This document shows, piece by piece, positions 1-8,177 of a DNA stretch of 64,000 nucleotides. Under the pieces are notes generated by a model. That model was not told where the DNA came from. It searched no databases and saw only the letters and a list, made by a program, of their open reading frames with translations. Position 1 is the first letter of the stretch; every line of letters starts with the position of its first letter. Location of the stretch: contig NZ_CP131061.1 of NCBI RefSeq assembly GCF_032594355.1, forward strand, positions 930,001 to 994,000, given 5' to 3'. Made by a program: the position numbers and the translations under genes. Source of the DNA: Methanolapillus ohkumae. Lineage in GTDB: Archaea; Halobacteriota; Methanosarcinia; Methanosarcinales; Methanosarcinaceae.

Positions 1-194
1 ATTTAATTGTCGGAAAACACACCGGTACAAAGGCGTTGGCCGGGATTATCAAAAGTATGGGGTATACGCTTTCGGATGCGGATTTCGACCGTTTGTTTGA
101 TGATGTCAAAGTTTTGACCGAAAACGAACAAAGAAGCGTCAACCGGGATGAATTGGAGTCTTTAATCTTGAATATTTTGAAAGAAAGCGATTAA
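1..194 (+). CDS. Homocitrate/2-isopropylmalate synthase family protein, 3' end only
   Basis: Only the last 64 codons are inside the window; the frame is open from base 3 to the TAA at 192-194. The visible peptide begins with the family signature LIVGKHTGTKAL, followed by a helix and a GYTLSD turn, as in the C-terminal linker region of the LeuA/AksA/CimA family of acyl-CoA-condensing enzymes. The protein ends about 50 residues after this motif, so it lacks the LeuA regulatory domain that gives leucine feedback. That matches AksA (homocitrate synthase, coenzyme B pathway) better than classical LeuA. The assignment within the family is inference, because the catalytic HxH region lies outside the window. 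An aconitase-type LeuC/AksD gene lies near the other end of the window. Confidence 0.75.
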   Translation, partial: LIVGKHTGTKALAGIIKSMGYTLSDADFDRLFDDVKVLTENEQRSVNRDELESLILNILKESD

Positions 195-283
195 ATCCGC
201 TGTTTTTGGATGAAACCGCTTTTCATTTTTTTATTTTTTCCATTTTCGTTTTTTATTTCTTTTTTCCATTTTTTTATTTCTTT

Positions 284-937
284 TTATTTATTATTTTCAT
301 CCGATTCACGACTGATTGGAATGATTTCAATATCTGTTTTGCTGATTTTTTTGCAGAGGCGGATTTCTTTTCGCGGTTCCCACCGGTCAAAAACGAGATA
401 TTCCACCGGATTCCAAAGAACGACCCATCCGATGACTGCCAGGCCTTGTCCCAGGACTTGAGAAAATGAATTATCGCCGGCATTCACCGTCAACCAATAA
501 GAAGCGGCCAAACAAAATCCGAGGAAGATAAATCCGAGAATGGTGCTGTATCCGACCGTCTTTGTTTTTTTGCGCATTTGCCGTTCCAAAGATTTGGCTT
601 TTCGCTCAAAATGCATATGAATCGCGTCTTTGACGACGTTTTCTTTTTTTTCCGTCAGTTCTTTGTCGATTCTTGCGTAAATTACCAAAAGCATTTTTTT
701 TCGAAGCGGCACTTCTTCGACCGCGGAAAAAATATATTGATCGGCATTGTTGTTGAGTTCGCGCTCGTAAAACGGGGAGGGATCCATATTATTATAAATT
801 TGATCCGCGGAATTGAGTTCAAGTTCAATAATTTCAAGGTTTTTGTCTTCCCGCGATTTTTGAATAAAATCCATCCGGTTTTGAATAATGTCTTTGTCGA
901 TGGATTTTGAATCCATGGTTTCATATTTGCTGTTCAT
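284..937 (-). CDS. Conserved two-helix membrane protein of unknown function
   Basis: I do not recognise this protein. It has about 217 residues with a charged N-terminal region of about 130 residues, a basic helix (RKAKSLERQMRKK), then two hydrophobic segments (STILGFIFLGFCLAASYWL and VLGQGLAVIGWVVLWNPVEYLV), and a short charged cytoplasmic tail. The topology suggests both termini lie in the cytoplasm. The start at 937 is chosen because GAGG lies six bases upstream; earlier in-frame starts at 958 (ATG) and 964 (TTG) lack a better ribosome site. The gene converges on the upstream synthase, separated by a T-rich stretch. The PVEYLVFDRW motif after the second helix is a good handle for a family search. 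Confidence 0.7.
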   Translation of the reverse strand: MNSKYETMDSKSIDKDIIQNRMDFIQKSREDKNLEIIELELNSADQIYNNMDPSPFYERELNNNADQYIFSAVEEVPLRKKMLLVIYARIDKELTEKKENVVKDAIHMHFERKAKSLERQMRKKTKTVGYSTILGFIFLGFCLAASYWLTVNAGDNSFSQVLGQGLAVIGWVVLWNPVEYLVFDRWEPRKEIRLCKKISKTDIEIIPISRESDENNK

Positions 938-964
938 CATATTCCTCAATTCACTCATTTTCAA

Positions 965-1259
965 GATATATTATTATTTAAAAATAAAAATGAGTATATT
1001 AATTTATTCATTTTGGAAATTCTATGAAATAAAAGGAACAAAACAACCAAAAACGAAAACGATCGGAATGAAAATGATAAGAATGGAAAATAATGAACAC
1101 GAAAATAATGAAAACGAAGGCAAAAGAGATGAAACAAAAGTAACAAAAATAAACATTTATTATCCTATCCCGAAGAATCGTTCCGATTAAATCAGATGCA
1201 GAATGCATCTGATTTAATCGGAAATACCAGTTGACAAGAAAACATGTGCTGAAACAATT
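965..1259. other. Intergenic region with a perfect 20-bp inverted repeat
   Basis: This AT-rich spacer has no convincing gene. It contains a perfect inverted repeat: 1181-1200 pairs with 1204-1223 around a 3-base GAA loop, with arm core GATTAAATCAGATGCA. The hairpin sits about 37 bp before the 29-bp tandem array. Its architecture (long perfect arms, 3-nt loop) resembles the hairpins at 46021-46067 and 49387-49426, which also neighbour copies of the same repeat unit. Confidence 0.6.
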
Positions 1260-1640
1260 GCAGCAACGCTCAAAACCGCAAACAGATTGCAGCAATGCTC
1301 AAAACCGTCAACAGATTGCAGCAATGCTCAAAACCGTCAACAGATTGCAGCAATGCTCAAAACCGTCAACAGATTGCAGCAACGCTCAAAACCGTCAACA
1401 GATTGCAGCAACGCTCAAAACCGTCAACAGATTGCAGCAACGCTCAAAACCGTCAACAGATTGCAGCAACGCTCAAAACCGTCAACAGATTGCAGCAACG
1501 CTCAAAACCGTCAACAGATTGCAGCAACGCTCAAAACCGCAAACAGATTGTGGCAACGCTCAAAACCGCAAACAGATTGTGGCAACGTTCAAAACCGCAA
1601 ACAGATTGCGGCAATTCTGAAATTGTAAACAGTTGCAGCC
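1260..1640. repeat. Tandem array, 29-bp unit, about 13 copies
   Basis: The unit reads roughly GCAGCAACGCTCAAAACCGT followed by CAACAGATT and repeats with a strict 29-bp period. Units vary by single substitutions (AACGCT/AATGCT, GTCAAC/GCAAAC) and the last units decay. There are no spacers between units, so this is not a CRISPR array. The period is not a multiple of three, so all three plus frames stay open and produce false reading frames. The same 19-bp core recurs at 13.3, 46.1 and 49.5 kb. Confidence 0.9.
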
Positions 1641-1779
1641 AATTCTTAAATCATGAAAAAATGGCGGAAAAATATAATATTAACAAATAAATACTTATGA
1701 TATTGGCTTTGTCACTATCGTTTTTTAAGGGAAATCGTTTTTATGCTATTTTTTGAAAAAAAAAGGAGAAATGAACAAC
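1641..1779. other. Short AT-rich spacer after the tandem array
   Basis: No gene or structured element is visible between the decayed end of the 29-bp array and the terminator-like hairpin that follows. Confidence 0.4.
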
Positions 1780-1800
1780 GCCCGATGAAAAACATCGGGC
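1780..1800 (-). terminator. Hairpin terminator downstream of the alcohol dehydrogenase
   Basis: GCCCGATG and CATCGGGC form a perfect 8-bp stem around AAAAA. On the minus strand the hairpin is followed by T-rich sequence (the run of A at 1757-1765 on the plus strand). It lies about 55 bp past the stop of the minus-strand dehydrogenase gene. Confidence 0.6.
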
Positions 1801-1853
1801 TGAAGTTTATTTTGTTTTTTAATTAAAGATTCATCCTATGCTTTGCTCTTTTT

Positions 1854-2918
1854 TTACTCGATGAAAACGACCGGTTTAATCAAGTCTTTGGGCTTTTCTT
1901 TCATCAATAAAAGGGCTTTTTCGATGTTTTTAAACCCATCAAAGGTGTGGGTTGCCATTTTTTCCGGAGCGATTCTCTTGTAAGTACAAAGGTCAATCAT
2001 CCGTTCCATTCTCAAGCGTCCGCCGGCAACGAGCCCGCCGCGAATGTCTTTGTGGGACATGCCGCAACCCCATTCCACACGCGGAATCGGAAGAGTTTCG
2101 CCGTTTCCGAAGTAGTTGACGTTGGAAATGGTTCCGCCGGGCTTTGTCATTTTCACGGCTTCCAAAATCGCGTTGGAGTCGCCGCCGGCGATGATGGTGG
2201 CATCAACGCCTCTGCCATTTGTTGCTTTTAAGATTTGTTCGACAATGTCACCTTTTTTGTAGTCGACAATGTCGGTTGCACCATATTCAAGAGCCAAGTC
2301 CGTACAAACTTTACGGTTTCCGACCGCAAAGAGACGGCCTGCGCCGTGGATAGCAGCTCCGGCAACACCCATAAGTCCGACCGGCCCGATACCGATAACA
2401 GCGACGGATGCTCCGGATTTAATGTTGGCAAGTTCTGCGCCCTGAATTCCGGTCGACGCCATGTCGGAGAGCATAACCGCCTGTTCAAGAGGCATATTTT
2501 TGGGCATTTTTGCCAAGTTCATGTCGGCGTCATTGATGTGAATTCCTTCCGAGAAAACCCCGTCTTTAATGTTGGAGAATTTCCAGCCCGAGAGCATTCC
2601 GTTGGAGTGCTGCGGGTAGCCATCCTGGGAGGCAAGAGAACGCCAGTCCGGGGTAATGGCCGGAATAACCACGCGGTCACCGACTTTAAAATCCTTCACT
2701 TCACTTCCGATTTCAATAATTTCGCCGCCGGCCTCGTGTCCGAGAATTAAGTTGTGGCGGTCTCCAATGGCACCTTCGAAAACGGTGTGGATATCAGACG
2801 TACAAGGAGCCAAAACGATCGGCTTTACCAATGCGTCATAAGGCCCGACTTCCGGCTTTTCCTTTTCAATCCAACCCAATTTTCCGATGCCTAACATCGC
2901 AAATCCTTTCACTTTCAT
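1854..2918 (-). CDS. Zinc-dependent secondary alcohol dehydrogenase, NADP-type (isopropanol dehydrogenase family)
   Basis: The 354-residue protein matches the medium-chain dehydrogenases typified by Thermoanaerobacter and Clostridium secondary alcohol dehydrogenases. Catalytic zinc ligands are visible: Cys39 (APCTSD), His61-Glu62 (GHEAGG) and an Asp near 152 (MLSDMASTG). The nucleotide fold carries VIGIGPVGLMG around 175-185, and the following AVGNRK is the region that selects NADP over NAD in this group. The four-cysteine structural zinc loop of NAD-type enzymes is absent, as usual in this subfamily. A strong AAGGAGGT lies seven bases before the ATG. The likely role is interconversion of secondary alcohols and ketones, in some methanogens an F420-independent hydrogen donor route; the physiological substrate is inference. 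Confidence 0.88.
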   Translation of the reverse strand: MKVKGFAMLGIGKLGWIEKEKPEVGPYDALVKPIVLAPCTSDIHTVFEGAIGDRHNLILGHEAGGEIIEIGSEVKDFKVGDRVVIPAITPDWRSLASQDGYPQHSNGMLSGWKFSNIKDGVFSEGIHINDADMNLAKMPKNMPLEQAVMLSDMASTGIQGAELANIKSGASVAVIGIGPVGLMGVAGAAIHGAGRLFAVGNRKVCTDLALEYGATDIVDYKKGDIVEQILKATNGRGVDATIIAGGDSNAILEAVKMTKPGGTISNVNYFGNGETLPIPRVEWGCGMSHKDIRGGLVAGGRLRMERMIDLCTYKRIAPEKMATHTFDGFKNIEKALLLMKEKPKDLIKPVVFIE

Positions 2919-3310
2919 TTAAAAACCTCCTTGTTATACAGGCTTTTAGTCGACCTGTTAATGAATGACGTAATTTTAGTGGTATAAATAGCTTTCCATT
3001 AATTATCATGATAATATCTTATATTAGTGGAATCCTATATTATTCAACTATTTTTATCTTTTAAAATTAAAAAAACAACTAAAATCAATATCGGCTAAAT
3101 CTTTTGAATTTATATGTCAACCTTAAAAAACAGTATCGGTAAGTGTATGATTTACATTCGTTCAAAGGAAAACACGTCTAAATCTATAATGATTCCTCAT
3201 ATCTGATGAAAAAAATGCCAAAAAAAATAATAATGAAAAAATAAGAAAAACAAAAAAACAACGAAAAGGATTAAATAGATAAAGGAAAAATGAAAATTTT
3301 TCCGGAACGG
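2919..3310. other. AT-rich intergenic region with a 14-bp palindrome
   Basis: This spacer upstream of the alcohol dehydrogenase contains the perfect palindrome ATTATCATGATAAT at 3002-3015, about 85 bp before the start codon, within very AT-rich DNA that could hold a TATA element. It is a candidate operator; no regulator can be named. The remainder is A-rich with no gene. Confidence 0.35.
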
Positions 3311-3877
3311 TTAAATGCCTAACGCGCGCTCCATGATAATTTCCGCAATCCTGTCATCGGCACCAATCGGTTTTTTGTAAATAATTTCAACATCCCGCGG
3401 AATTTCAACATTTTCAAAATCATGGTGGTGACCATGATGTCCGTGCCCATGCCCGTGACCCTGTCCGTGGCCGCATTTTTTTCCATCATGGTTGTTTTTG
3501 TGGTCGTCATCATGGTCATCGTCGTGGTCATCATTATGATCATCGTCATGGTGTTCGTGATCAATTCCGTTGTCGTGGCAGTGTTGGTGGTGGTCTTGAT
3601 TGTCTTTTAAAAGTCCGAGAATGCGTGGGATATCTTTTTCGGTGTGCGTTCCGGGTGCTAAAAATACCGGAACGACCGTAATTTTTTTAGAACCTCCGGC
3701 AATTATTTTTTTCAAAGATTGAGGAATGGTCGGCTCGTTAAATTCCATCAGTCCGATTTCCACATTTTCAAACCGCCCGGAATTTTTCACTTTTTCCGCC
3801 ACATCCATCAACAATTGTTTGGAGTAGGGTAATTTGCTTCCGTGTCCCACCAACAATAAAGTCTCTTTTTTGCTCAT
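3311..3877 (-). CDS. cfbA: Sirohydrochlorin nickel/cobaltochelatase, small CbiX type, with histidine-rich insert
   Basis: The 188-residue protein belongs to the short homodimeric chelatases (CfbA/CbiXS). In methanogens these insert nickel into sirohydrochlorin, the first step of coenzyme F430 synthesis, or cobalt for cobamides. The two metal-site histidines are visible: His12 in LVGHGS and His78 in PGTHTEKDIP. Between residues about 94 and 152 sits an exceptionally long His/Asp/Gly-rich segment (runs of HDDDH and GHGHGHGHH), longer than the short His loop found in many homologues, which probably binds or buffers metal. The fold resumes with DVEIIYKKPIGADDRIAEII. The gene is divergent from a DtxR/MntR-type metal regulator, which makes metal-linked control plausible but unproven. 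Confidence 0.9.
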   Translation of the reverse strand: MSKKETLLLVGHGSKLPYSKQLLMDVAEKVKNSGRFENVEIGLMEFNEPTIPQSLKKIIAGGSKKITVVPVFLAPGTHTEKDIPRILGLLKDNQDHHQHCHDNGIDHEHHDDDHNDDHDDDHDDDHKNNHDGKKCGHGQGHGHGHGHHGHHHDFENVEIPRDVEIIYKKPIGADDRIAEIIMERALGI

Positions 3878-4416
3878 GTTTTTAACCTTTTTTTACAATT
3901 TTTAATGTAAAACTTGACGTCCACCCGTCAAGGATGACAAAAATGATAAAATGATAAATAATAAAATAAATGACAAAAGATAAACAAAGTAAATAACCAC
4001 ATACCCTTTCATTTTATATAAGTATTACGAAGAGAAGTAAAAGTAATACCCATCGAAAAAATAGAGACTGAAAGAATAAATCAAAATGAAAATAATTATA
4101 GAAACCAAAAATATTTCAATTTGAAATTTATGAATGAAATTCATTTCACAAACTCTTACAATCATTAAACTATATACCGTTTAACTTGATTTATGGAGAA
4201 TGCGTCGAATAAATTTATATAATTTAAAGGGAATATGAAAATAATTTCATCTCGGTTAAATATTTTCGTTTTATGAATTAAAAATGTAAAAATAAAAACG
4301 GCAAAAACAGAAAAAAAAAGCAACAAAAAATATAATAAAATAATGAAAAAATAAATGGAAAAATAACGAAAAAATAAATGGAAAAATTATAAAAAAAGAA
4401 TGTGGAAGAGGTTTTC
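3878..4416. other. Intergenic region between cfbA and the metal regulator, candidate operator
   Basis: This divergent spacer contains an inverted repeat at 4165-4184, TTAAAC-N8-GTTTAA, whose spacer is TATATACC and therefore overlaps a TATA-like element. Such an arrangement would let a repressor block TBP. It is about 230 bp upstream of the regulator start and 290 bp from cfbA. The rest is A-rich without a gene. Functional assignment is inference. Confidence 0.35.
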
Positions 4417-4881
4417 ATGACATCTGAAAGAAAAGAGGATTATTTAAAAGCCATTGATAAGATCATTTCCGAGAAAGGATATGCTCAAGTGAAAGACATT
4501 TCACGTGTGCTTGACGTTGGTCCGTCCAGCGTCACCGGCATGCTGAAAAAACTGACGGATGAAAATTACATCAATTATGAAAAATATGGCGGCGTGACGC
4601 TGACGCCTCTTGGAAAAGAAACCGCCAAAGAAACAAAGGAAAAATACACAACCATTAAGGATTTCCTCATGGCGTTGGGCGTTTCTGAAATCATTGCGGA
4701 AGAAGATGCCTGCAAAATGGAACACGTAATTGCGCCGGATACGTACAAAAAATTCCTGATGTTTTGCGAATTTTCAATAACGGAAAAGGGAACCAATCAA
4801 ATGGAATATTTTAAAAGATATTGTGAAACCGGGAAAGCTGAAAAATGTGCGTGCGCAACAAGACTTCATAAATTGGAATAA
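4417..4881 (+). CDS. DtxR/MntR-family metal-dependent transcriptional regulator
   Basis: The 154-residue protein starts with the winged-helix domain of the DtxR/MntR family (RKEDYLKAIDKIISEKGYAQ, then the recognition helix VGPSSVTGMLKKL and a wing with GGVTLTPLG). A helical dimerisation and metal-binding half follows, containing Glu/Asp/Cys/His (EEDACKMEHVI) at the positions used for metal ligands. No C-terminal SH3-like domain is present; instead the tail has a short cysteine pair (CACATRLHKLE). GGAAGAGG lies five bases before the ATG at 4417, which is preferred over a GTG at 4402. It probably represses metal uptake or responds to Fe/Mn/Ni. It is divergent from cfbA. Confidence 0.85.
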   Translation: MTSERKEDYLKAIDKIISEKGYAQVKDISRVLDVGPSSVTGMLKKLTDENYINYEKYGGVTLTPLGKETAKETKEKYTTIKDFLMALGVSEIIAEEDACKMEHVIAPDTYKKFLMFCEFSITEKGTNQMEYFKRYCETGKAEKCACATRLHKLE

Positions 4882-4960
4882 AATAAAACAAAATAAAACA
4901 AAATAAAACAAAATAAAACAAAATAAAACAAAATAAAACAAAATAAAACAAAATAAAATA
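4881..4960. repeat. Tandem array, 10-bp unit AAATAAAACA, 8 copies
   Basis: Eight near-perfect units begin at the stop codon of the preceding regulator gene. The last unit changes to AAATAAAATA. No function is apparent; it looks like replication slippage. Confidence 0.9.
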
Positions 4961-5517
4961 AGCAAAATCCGTGAAAGGCTCAGGCTTTTTTATTTAAATT
5001 TGAACTCCGATTTTTCATCTCCGCTTCTCTATTTCTCTTTATTTTTCTTGCTTTTTTTTATTTTTCTTGTTTTTCTTTTTTCTTTGTTCCTTATTATGGT
5101 TTTTTGCTTTTGTCGGCAGCATGCGCGCATTATGGCGACAAATATTTTTAAAAAAATCAACAAAACGAAAAGGGTCTTTTTATTAAAATTTTTAAAATTG
5201 CGGCAACAATTTGGGGCTTTAGGATTGCCGTATCTGTTTACAGTTATGGGATGACGGCAATCGTTTGTCTATTTTGCAGCGATGGCGACTGGTTTTGTCA
5301 ACCTGTCCCTCCGGAATCATTATTTTCACAATCGTTGGGATCTGTTTGTGAAAGCGACCCTTGGCGGCAAGTTTCCCTCTTTTGTAAAATTCTGAATCAA
5401 TGCGGAGAAATTTTTAGGAATGGAGTTATTTTTATAGTTGATCTCCGTTTGTTTTTTATTTGAAAAGATGCCTCATATTTTTAATTTATTATTCAAATAA
5501 GTAATCGGAGCCCGAAA
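4961..5517. other. Intergenic region with a copy of the dispersed GTTATGGCAAC repeat
   Basis: No gene is supported; short open frames here are T-rich and carry no domain or ribosome site. The stretch 5111-5168 matches a dispersed intergenic element (listed separately). The segment 5200-5450 is less AT-rich than neighbouring spacers and could be decayed coding sequence, but I could not recognise a protein in any frame. Confidence 0.4.
5111..5168 (+). repeat. Dispersed palindromic intergenic repeat, copy 1
   Basis: Core GCGCGCATTATGGCGACAAA followed by T/A-rich tail and ATCAACAAAA. It matches the other copies at 30.3, 44.8, 46.5, 49.7 and 57.5 kb in order: GC-rich head, TTATGG(C/T)(A/G)(A/T)C, AT tract, CAACAAAA. 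The head GTCGGCAGC and GGCGAC can pair, giving an imperfect hairpin. Confidence 0.6.
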
Positions 5518-5865
5518 ATGAGCGAATATAAGCAATGCATTGTCATGAGAACGGATTTGAAATTATCTCCCGGAAAACTCGCCGTTCAAGTCGCACATGC
5601 CGCTGTTTCCGCAGCCGAATGGGCGGACAAACGCGAACTTGACGCTTGGAAAGCCGGCGGGCAAAAAAAAGTGGTTTTAAAAGCAAACAGCTTGCAGGAA
5701 CTTTTTGAACTCAAAGAAAAAGCCCGACGGGAAGGACTTCCGACAGCGCTTATCACTGACGCGGGACGAACGGAAATCGCTCCCGGAACCATCACAGTTC
5801 TTGGAATTGGACCGGCAGCGGAAGAACGAATTGACAAAATTACCGGACATTTAAAAATGCTCTAA
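5518..5865 (+). CDS. pth2: Peptidyl-tRNA hydrolase 2
   Basis: The 115-residue protein is the archaeal/eukaryal Pth2, which cleaves the ester bond of prematurely released peptidyl-tRNA and recycles tRNA. The family pattern is clear: CIVMRTDLKLSPGKLAVQVAHAA with the conserved Lys and Gln-His of the active site, a central KANSLQEL helix start, and the C-terminal block LITDAGRTEIAPGTITVLGIGPA containing the conserved Asp-Ala-Gly-Arg-Thr. Length equals the usual 110-120 residues. GGAG lies eight bases before the ATG. It is followed by truD on the same strand after a repeat-filled 165-bp spacer. Confidence 0.95.
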   Translation: MSEYKQCIVMRTDLKLSPGKLAVQVAHAAVSAAEWADKRELDAWKAGGQKKVVLKANSLQELFELKEKARREGLPTALITDAGRTEIAPGTITVLGIGPAAEERIDKITGHLKML

Positions 5866-5961
5866 AGGCTTTAAAAGACTTTAAAAGACTTTAAAAGATT
5901 TTAAAAGGCTTTAAAATGCTCTAAAGTCTTTAAAATGCTCTAAAGGCTTTAAAAGGCTTAA
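5862..5961. repeat. Degenerate tandem repeat of CTTTAAAAG-type units after pth2
   Basis: About nine imperfect copies of a roughly 10-bp unit (GACTTTAAAA, GGCTTTAAAA, GCTCTAAAG) start at the pth2 stop codon, as if expanded from the gene's own 3' end. Confidence 0.75.
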
Positions 5962-6030
5962 ATCTTTCAATTTTTTTTCAAAATCTTTCAAATACTCTTA
6001 ATTATTCTCTGATCACACGACGGTGCTTCT

Positions 6031-7392
6031 ATGAATGAAAAAAACACCTGCTTTGAAAATATTTCGGTTCCGGATCTTGAAAAACAAATCGGAATTTTGC
6101 TTTATGAAACGGATACATGCGGAATCAAAGGAATTTTAAGGCACCGGCCGGAAGATTTTTGTGTCCGGGAAATTTCCGAAATCAAAACAATTCCGGCCGG
6201 CGATTCCAACAAAAATGCGAAACATCTTGTTTTTGAATTGACCAAAACCAATTGGGACACCAATCATTTTCTCAAGGCCTTTTCCAATTGCTTAGGAATC
6301 AGCCATAAACGCGTCAGTTACGCCGGAACCAAAGACAAACGGGCCGTCACGGTTCAAAAAATGAGCGTGTACGATATTTCAGCCGAAGAACTGGAAAAAG
6401 TCCGCATGAAAGACATTTCCATTCAAGTAATCGGAAGGGCACAAAATCCGGTCAGCCTTGGGGATTTGGACGGAAACTATTTTAAAATCATTATCCGAAA
6501 CATTGATTTTTTGCCAAAAGAAGTAAAAGAAATGGCGGATAAAACAACCGCGGAAATTCAAGCATCCGGCGGCGTTCCGAATTTTTTCGGTATCCAGCGT
6601 TTTGGAACAACCCGGCCGATGACGCATTTGGTCGGACAAGATATTCTCTCCGGCGATTTGGAAAAAGCGGTTCTCAGATACATTGCCGAATCCTATCCGG
6701 ACGAGCCGGAACATACAAAAGAAGCGCGCGACTACATCGCAAAAACAAAAGATTTCAAAGGGGGTCTTGCAAAAATGCCGGACCATCTGGGACACGAAAA
6801 AGCGCTCCTCAATCATTTAATTTCACATCCCGGCGACTTTAAAGGTGCCTTTATGGTGCTTCCCAAAAACCTCTACACGATGTTTGTTCACGCCTATCAA
6901 TCTTATTTATTCAACCAAATCATTTGCGAACGCATCCGTTCCGGCCTTTCGCTTAACCGCGCCGAAATCGGAGACATTGTCTGTTATCGGAAAGGAAACA
7001 TTCCGGATCCGGGCCGCTTAGAAACCGTGGATGTGGAAAATGTGGATGGGATTAACCATTTGCTCAAAAGAAAGCGTGCTTTTATTACCGCCCCGCTTTT
7101 CGGATCGGAAACGCCGCTTGCAAGCGGCGTTCCCGGACAAATCGAACGTGCCGTGATTGAAAAAACAGGATTTTGCGCAGATGATTTTAAAGTTCCGGCA
7201 TTTTCAGAAACAGCATCAAGAGGCCTTCGAAAAGAAATCTTGCTGGAAGCGGAGCCCAAAACGGAAGTGATTTCAGACGAAGACTTCCCGGGAAAAACAG
7301 CGCTTTCTATTGAATTTCAACTTCCAAAAGGCAGTTACGCAACCACCGTTCTTCGGGAATACATGAAAACAGATCCAAAAGACATGAGTTGA
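6031..7392 (+). CDS. truD: tRNA pseudouridine(13) synthase TruD
   Basis: The 453-residue enzyme isomerises uridine 13 (and related sites) of tRNA to pseudouridine. The catalytic aspartate is Asp102 in YAGTKDKRAVT, the hallmark of TruD. Upstream is the RPEDFCVREI N-terminal motif; downstream come NFFGIQRFGTTRPMTHLVG around 185-205, and LPKNLYTMFVHAYQSYLFN in the insertion (TRUD) domain, which is typical in archaeal and eukaryal Pus7 relatives. The C-terminal LPKGSYATTVLREYMK is the conserved family end. GGTG precedes the ATG by seven bases. The gene stands in the same orientation as pth2, both serving tRNA metabolism. Confidence 0.95.
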   Translation: MNEKNTCFENISVPDLEKQIGILLYETDTCGIKGILRHRPEDFCVREISEIKTIPAGDSNKNAKHLVFELTKTNWDTNHFLKAFSNCLGISHKRVSYAGTKDKRAVTVQKMSVYDISAEELEKVRMKDISIQVIGRAQNPVSLGDLDGNYFKIIIRNIDFLPKEVKEMADKTTAEIQASGGVPNFFGIQRFGTTRPMTHLVGQDILSGDLEKAVLRYIAESYPDEPEHTKEARDYIAKTKDFKGGLAKMPDHLGHEKALLNHLISHPGDFKGAFMVLPKNLYTMFVHAYQSYLFNQIICERIRSGLSLNRAEIGDIVCYRKGNIPDPGRLETVDVENVDGINHLLKRKRAFITAPLFGSETPLASGVPGQIERAVIEKTGFCADDFKVPAFSETASRGLRKEILLEAEPKTEVISDEDFPGKTALSIEFQLPKGSYATTVLREYMKTDPKDMS

Positions 7393-7411
7393 AACAGTTC
7401 AGTTTAAAAAA

Positions 7412-7617
7412 AGGAATCGAATTCAATTTAAAAATAAAAAAGGAATCGAATTCAATTTAAAAATAAAAAAGGAAATCGAATTCAATTTAAAAATAAAAAA
7501 GGAAATCGAATTCAATTTAAAAATAAAAAAGGAAATCGAATTCAATTTAAAAATAAAAAGGAAATCGAATTCAATTTAAAAATAAAAAGGAAATCGAATT
7601 CAATTTAAAAATAAAAA
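7412..7617. repeat. Tandem array, 29-30 bp unit, 7 copies
   Basis: Unit GGAAATCGAATTCAATTTAA followed by AAATAAAAA, with length changes only in the A-run. The array starts about 20 bp after the truD stop codon and fills most of the spacer to the convergent lipoprotein gene. Confidence 0.9.
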
Positions 7618-7691
7618 AATCGAAAAATGATTCAACTTAAGATCAATCAATCATTTCCGATTTTCCTCTTTTATTCTCTTTTTATTTTTAT

Positions 7692-8177
7692 TTACCAGAC
7701 GCTGATGTTTAAAACATCAATTGTCATGTCGCCGTTGACACGTGTTTGAATCTGAACAGTTTGAATGGTGCTGTTGGGTTCAAAGGACCGGTTGTAGACA
7801 AATGTGTAAGTTGTTGTTCCGGCCGTAATTCCCGCAAACGTCCAGGATTCCATGCTGGGAGAGCCGGCCATGGATGAATTAGAAACATTGGTGTTGTGTC
7901 CGGTTTCATTTAAAATTCCATCCGGATTTTTGGTCAGATTCCAGGTGTATCCGGTTGTCGGGTTGCTTTTCATTTGAACGGTTAATGTGGTATTGTTGGC
8001 AACGGAAACATTGACCGGAAGAATTTCAGAAACCACGGTGGTCTCCGTTGTAACAACAGTCGTATTGCCGGTTTCCGGTTCATTGCTGTCCAAACAGCCG
8101 GCAACGCCGACCGCAAACGCAACAACAAAAACCAAGCCTGCAAAAAGTAAGAATTTTGAAGTATTTTTCATCGTCAT
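7692..8177 (-). CDS. Secreted lipoprotein with chagasin-type (I42) cysteine protease inhibitor fold
   Basis: The 161-residue precursor has an N-terminal signal (KFLLFAGLVFVVAFAVGVAGC) ending in an archaeal lipobox whose cysteine, near residue 28, would be lipid-anchored. A Thr/Glu-rich linker follows. The mature domain contains SNPTTGYTWNL, the NPTTGY loop that enters the active site of papain-like proteases in chagasin inhibitors, and a later GTTTYTFVYNRSFEP stretch equivalent to the conserved aromatic/RPW loop. The central loop is partly degenerate (MAGSPSMESW). The protein is therefore probably an outer-surface inhibitor of cysteine proteases. GGAGATG lies just before the ATG. Whether it targets host, microbial or self proteases is unknown. 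Confidence 0.75.
   Translation of the reverse strand: MTMKNTSKFLLFAGLVFVVAFAVGVAGCLDSNEPETGNTTVVTTETTVVSEILPVNVSVANNTTLTVQMKSNPTTGYTWNLTKNPDGILNETGHNTNVSNSSMAGSPSMESWTFAGITAGTTTYTFVYNRSFEPNSTIQTVQIQTRVNGDMTIDVLNISVW

Noticed and set aside
1260..1640. CRISPR array
   Set aside because: The 29-bp units are adjacent with no unique spacers, and no cas genes lie in the window.
5000..5463. Two small plus-strand genes between the metal regulator and pth2
   Set aside because: T-rich translations without domains or ribosome sites; the region includes a dispersed repeat.
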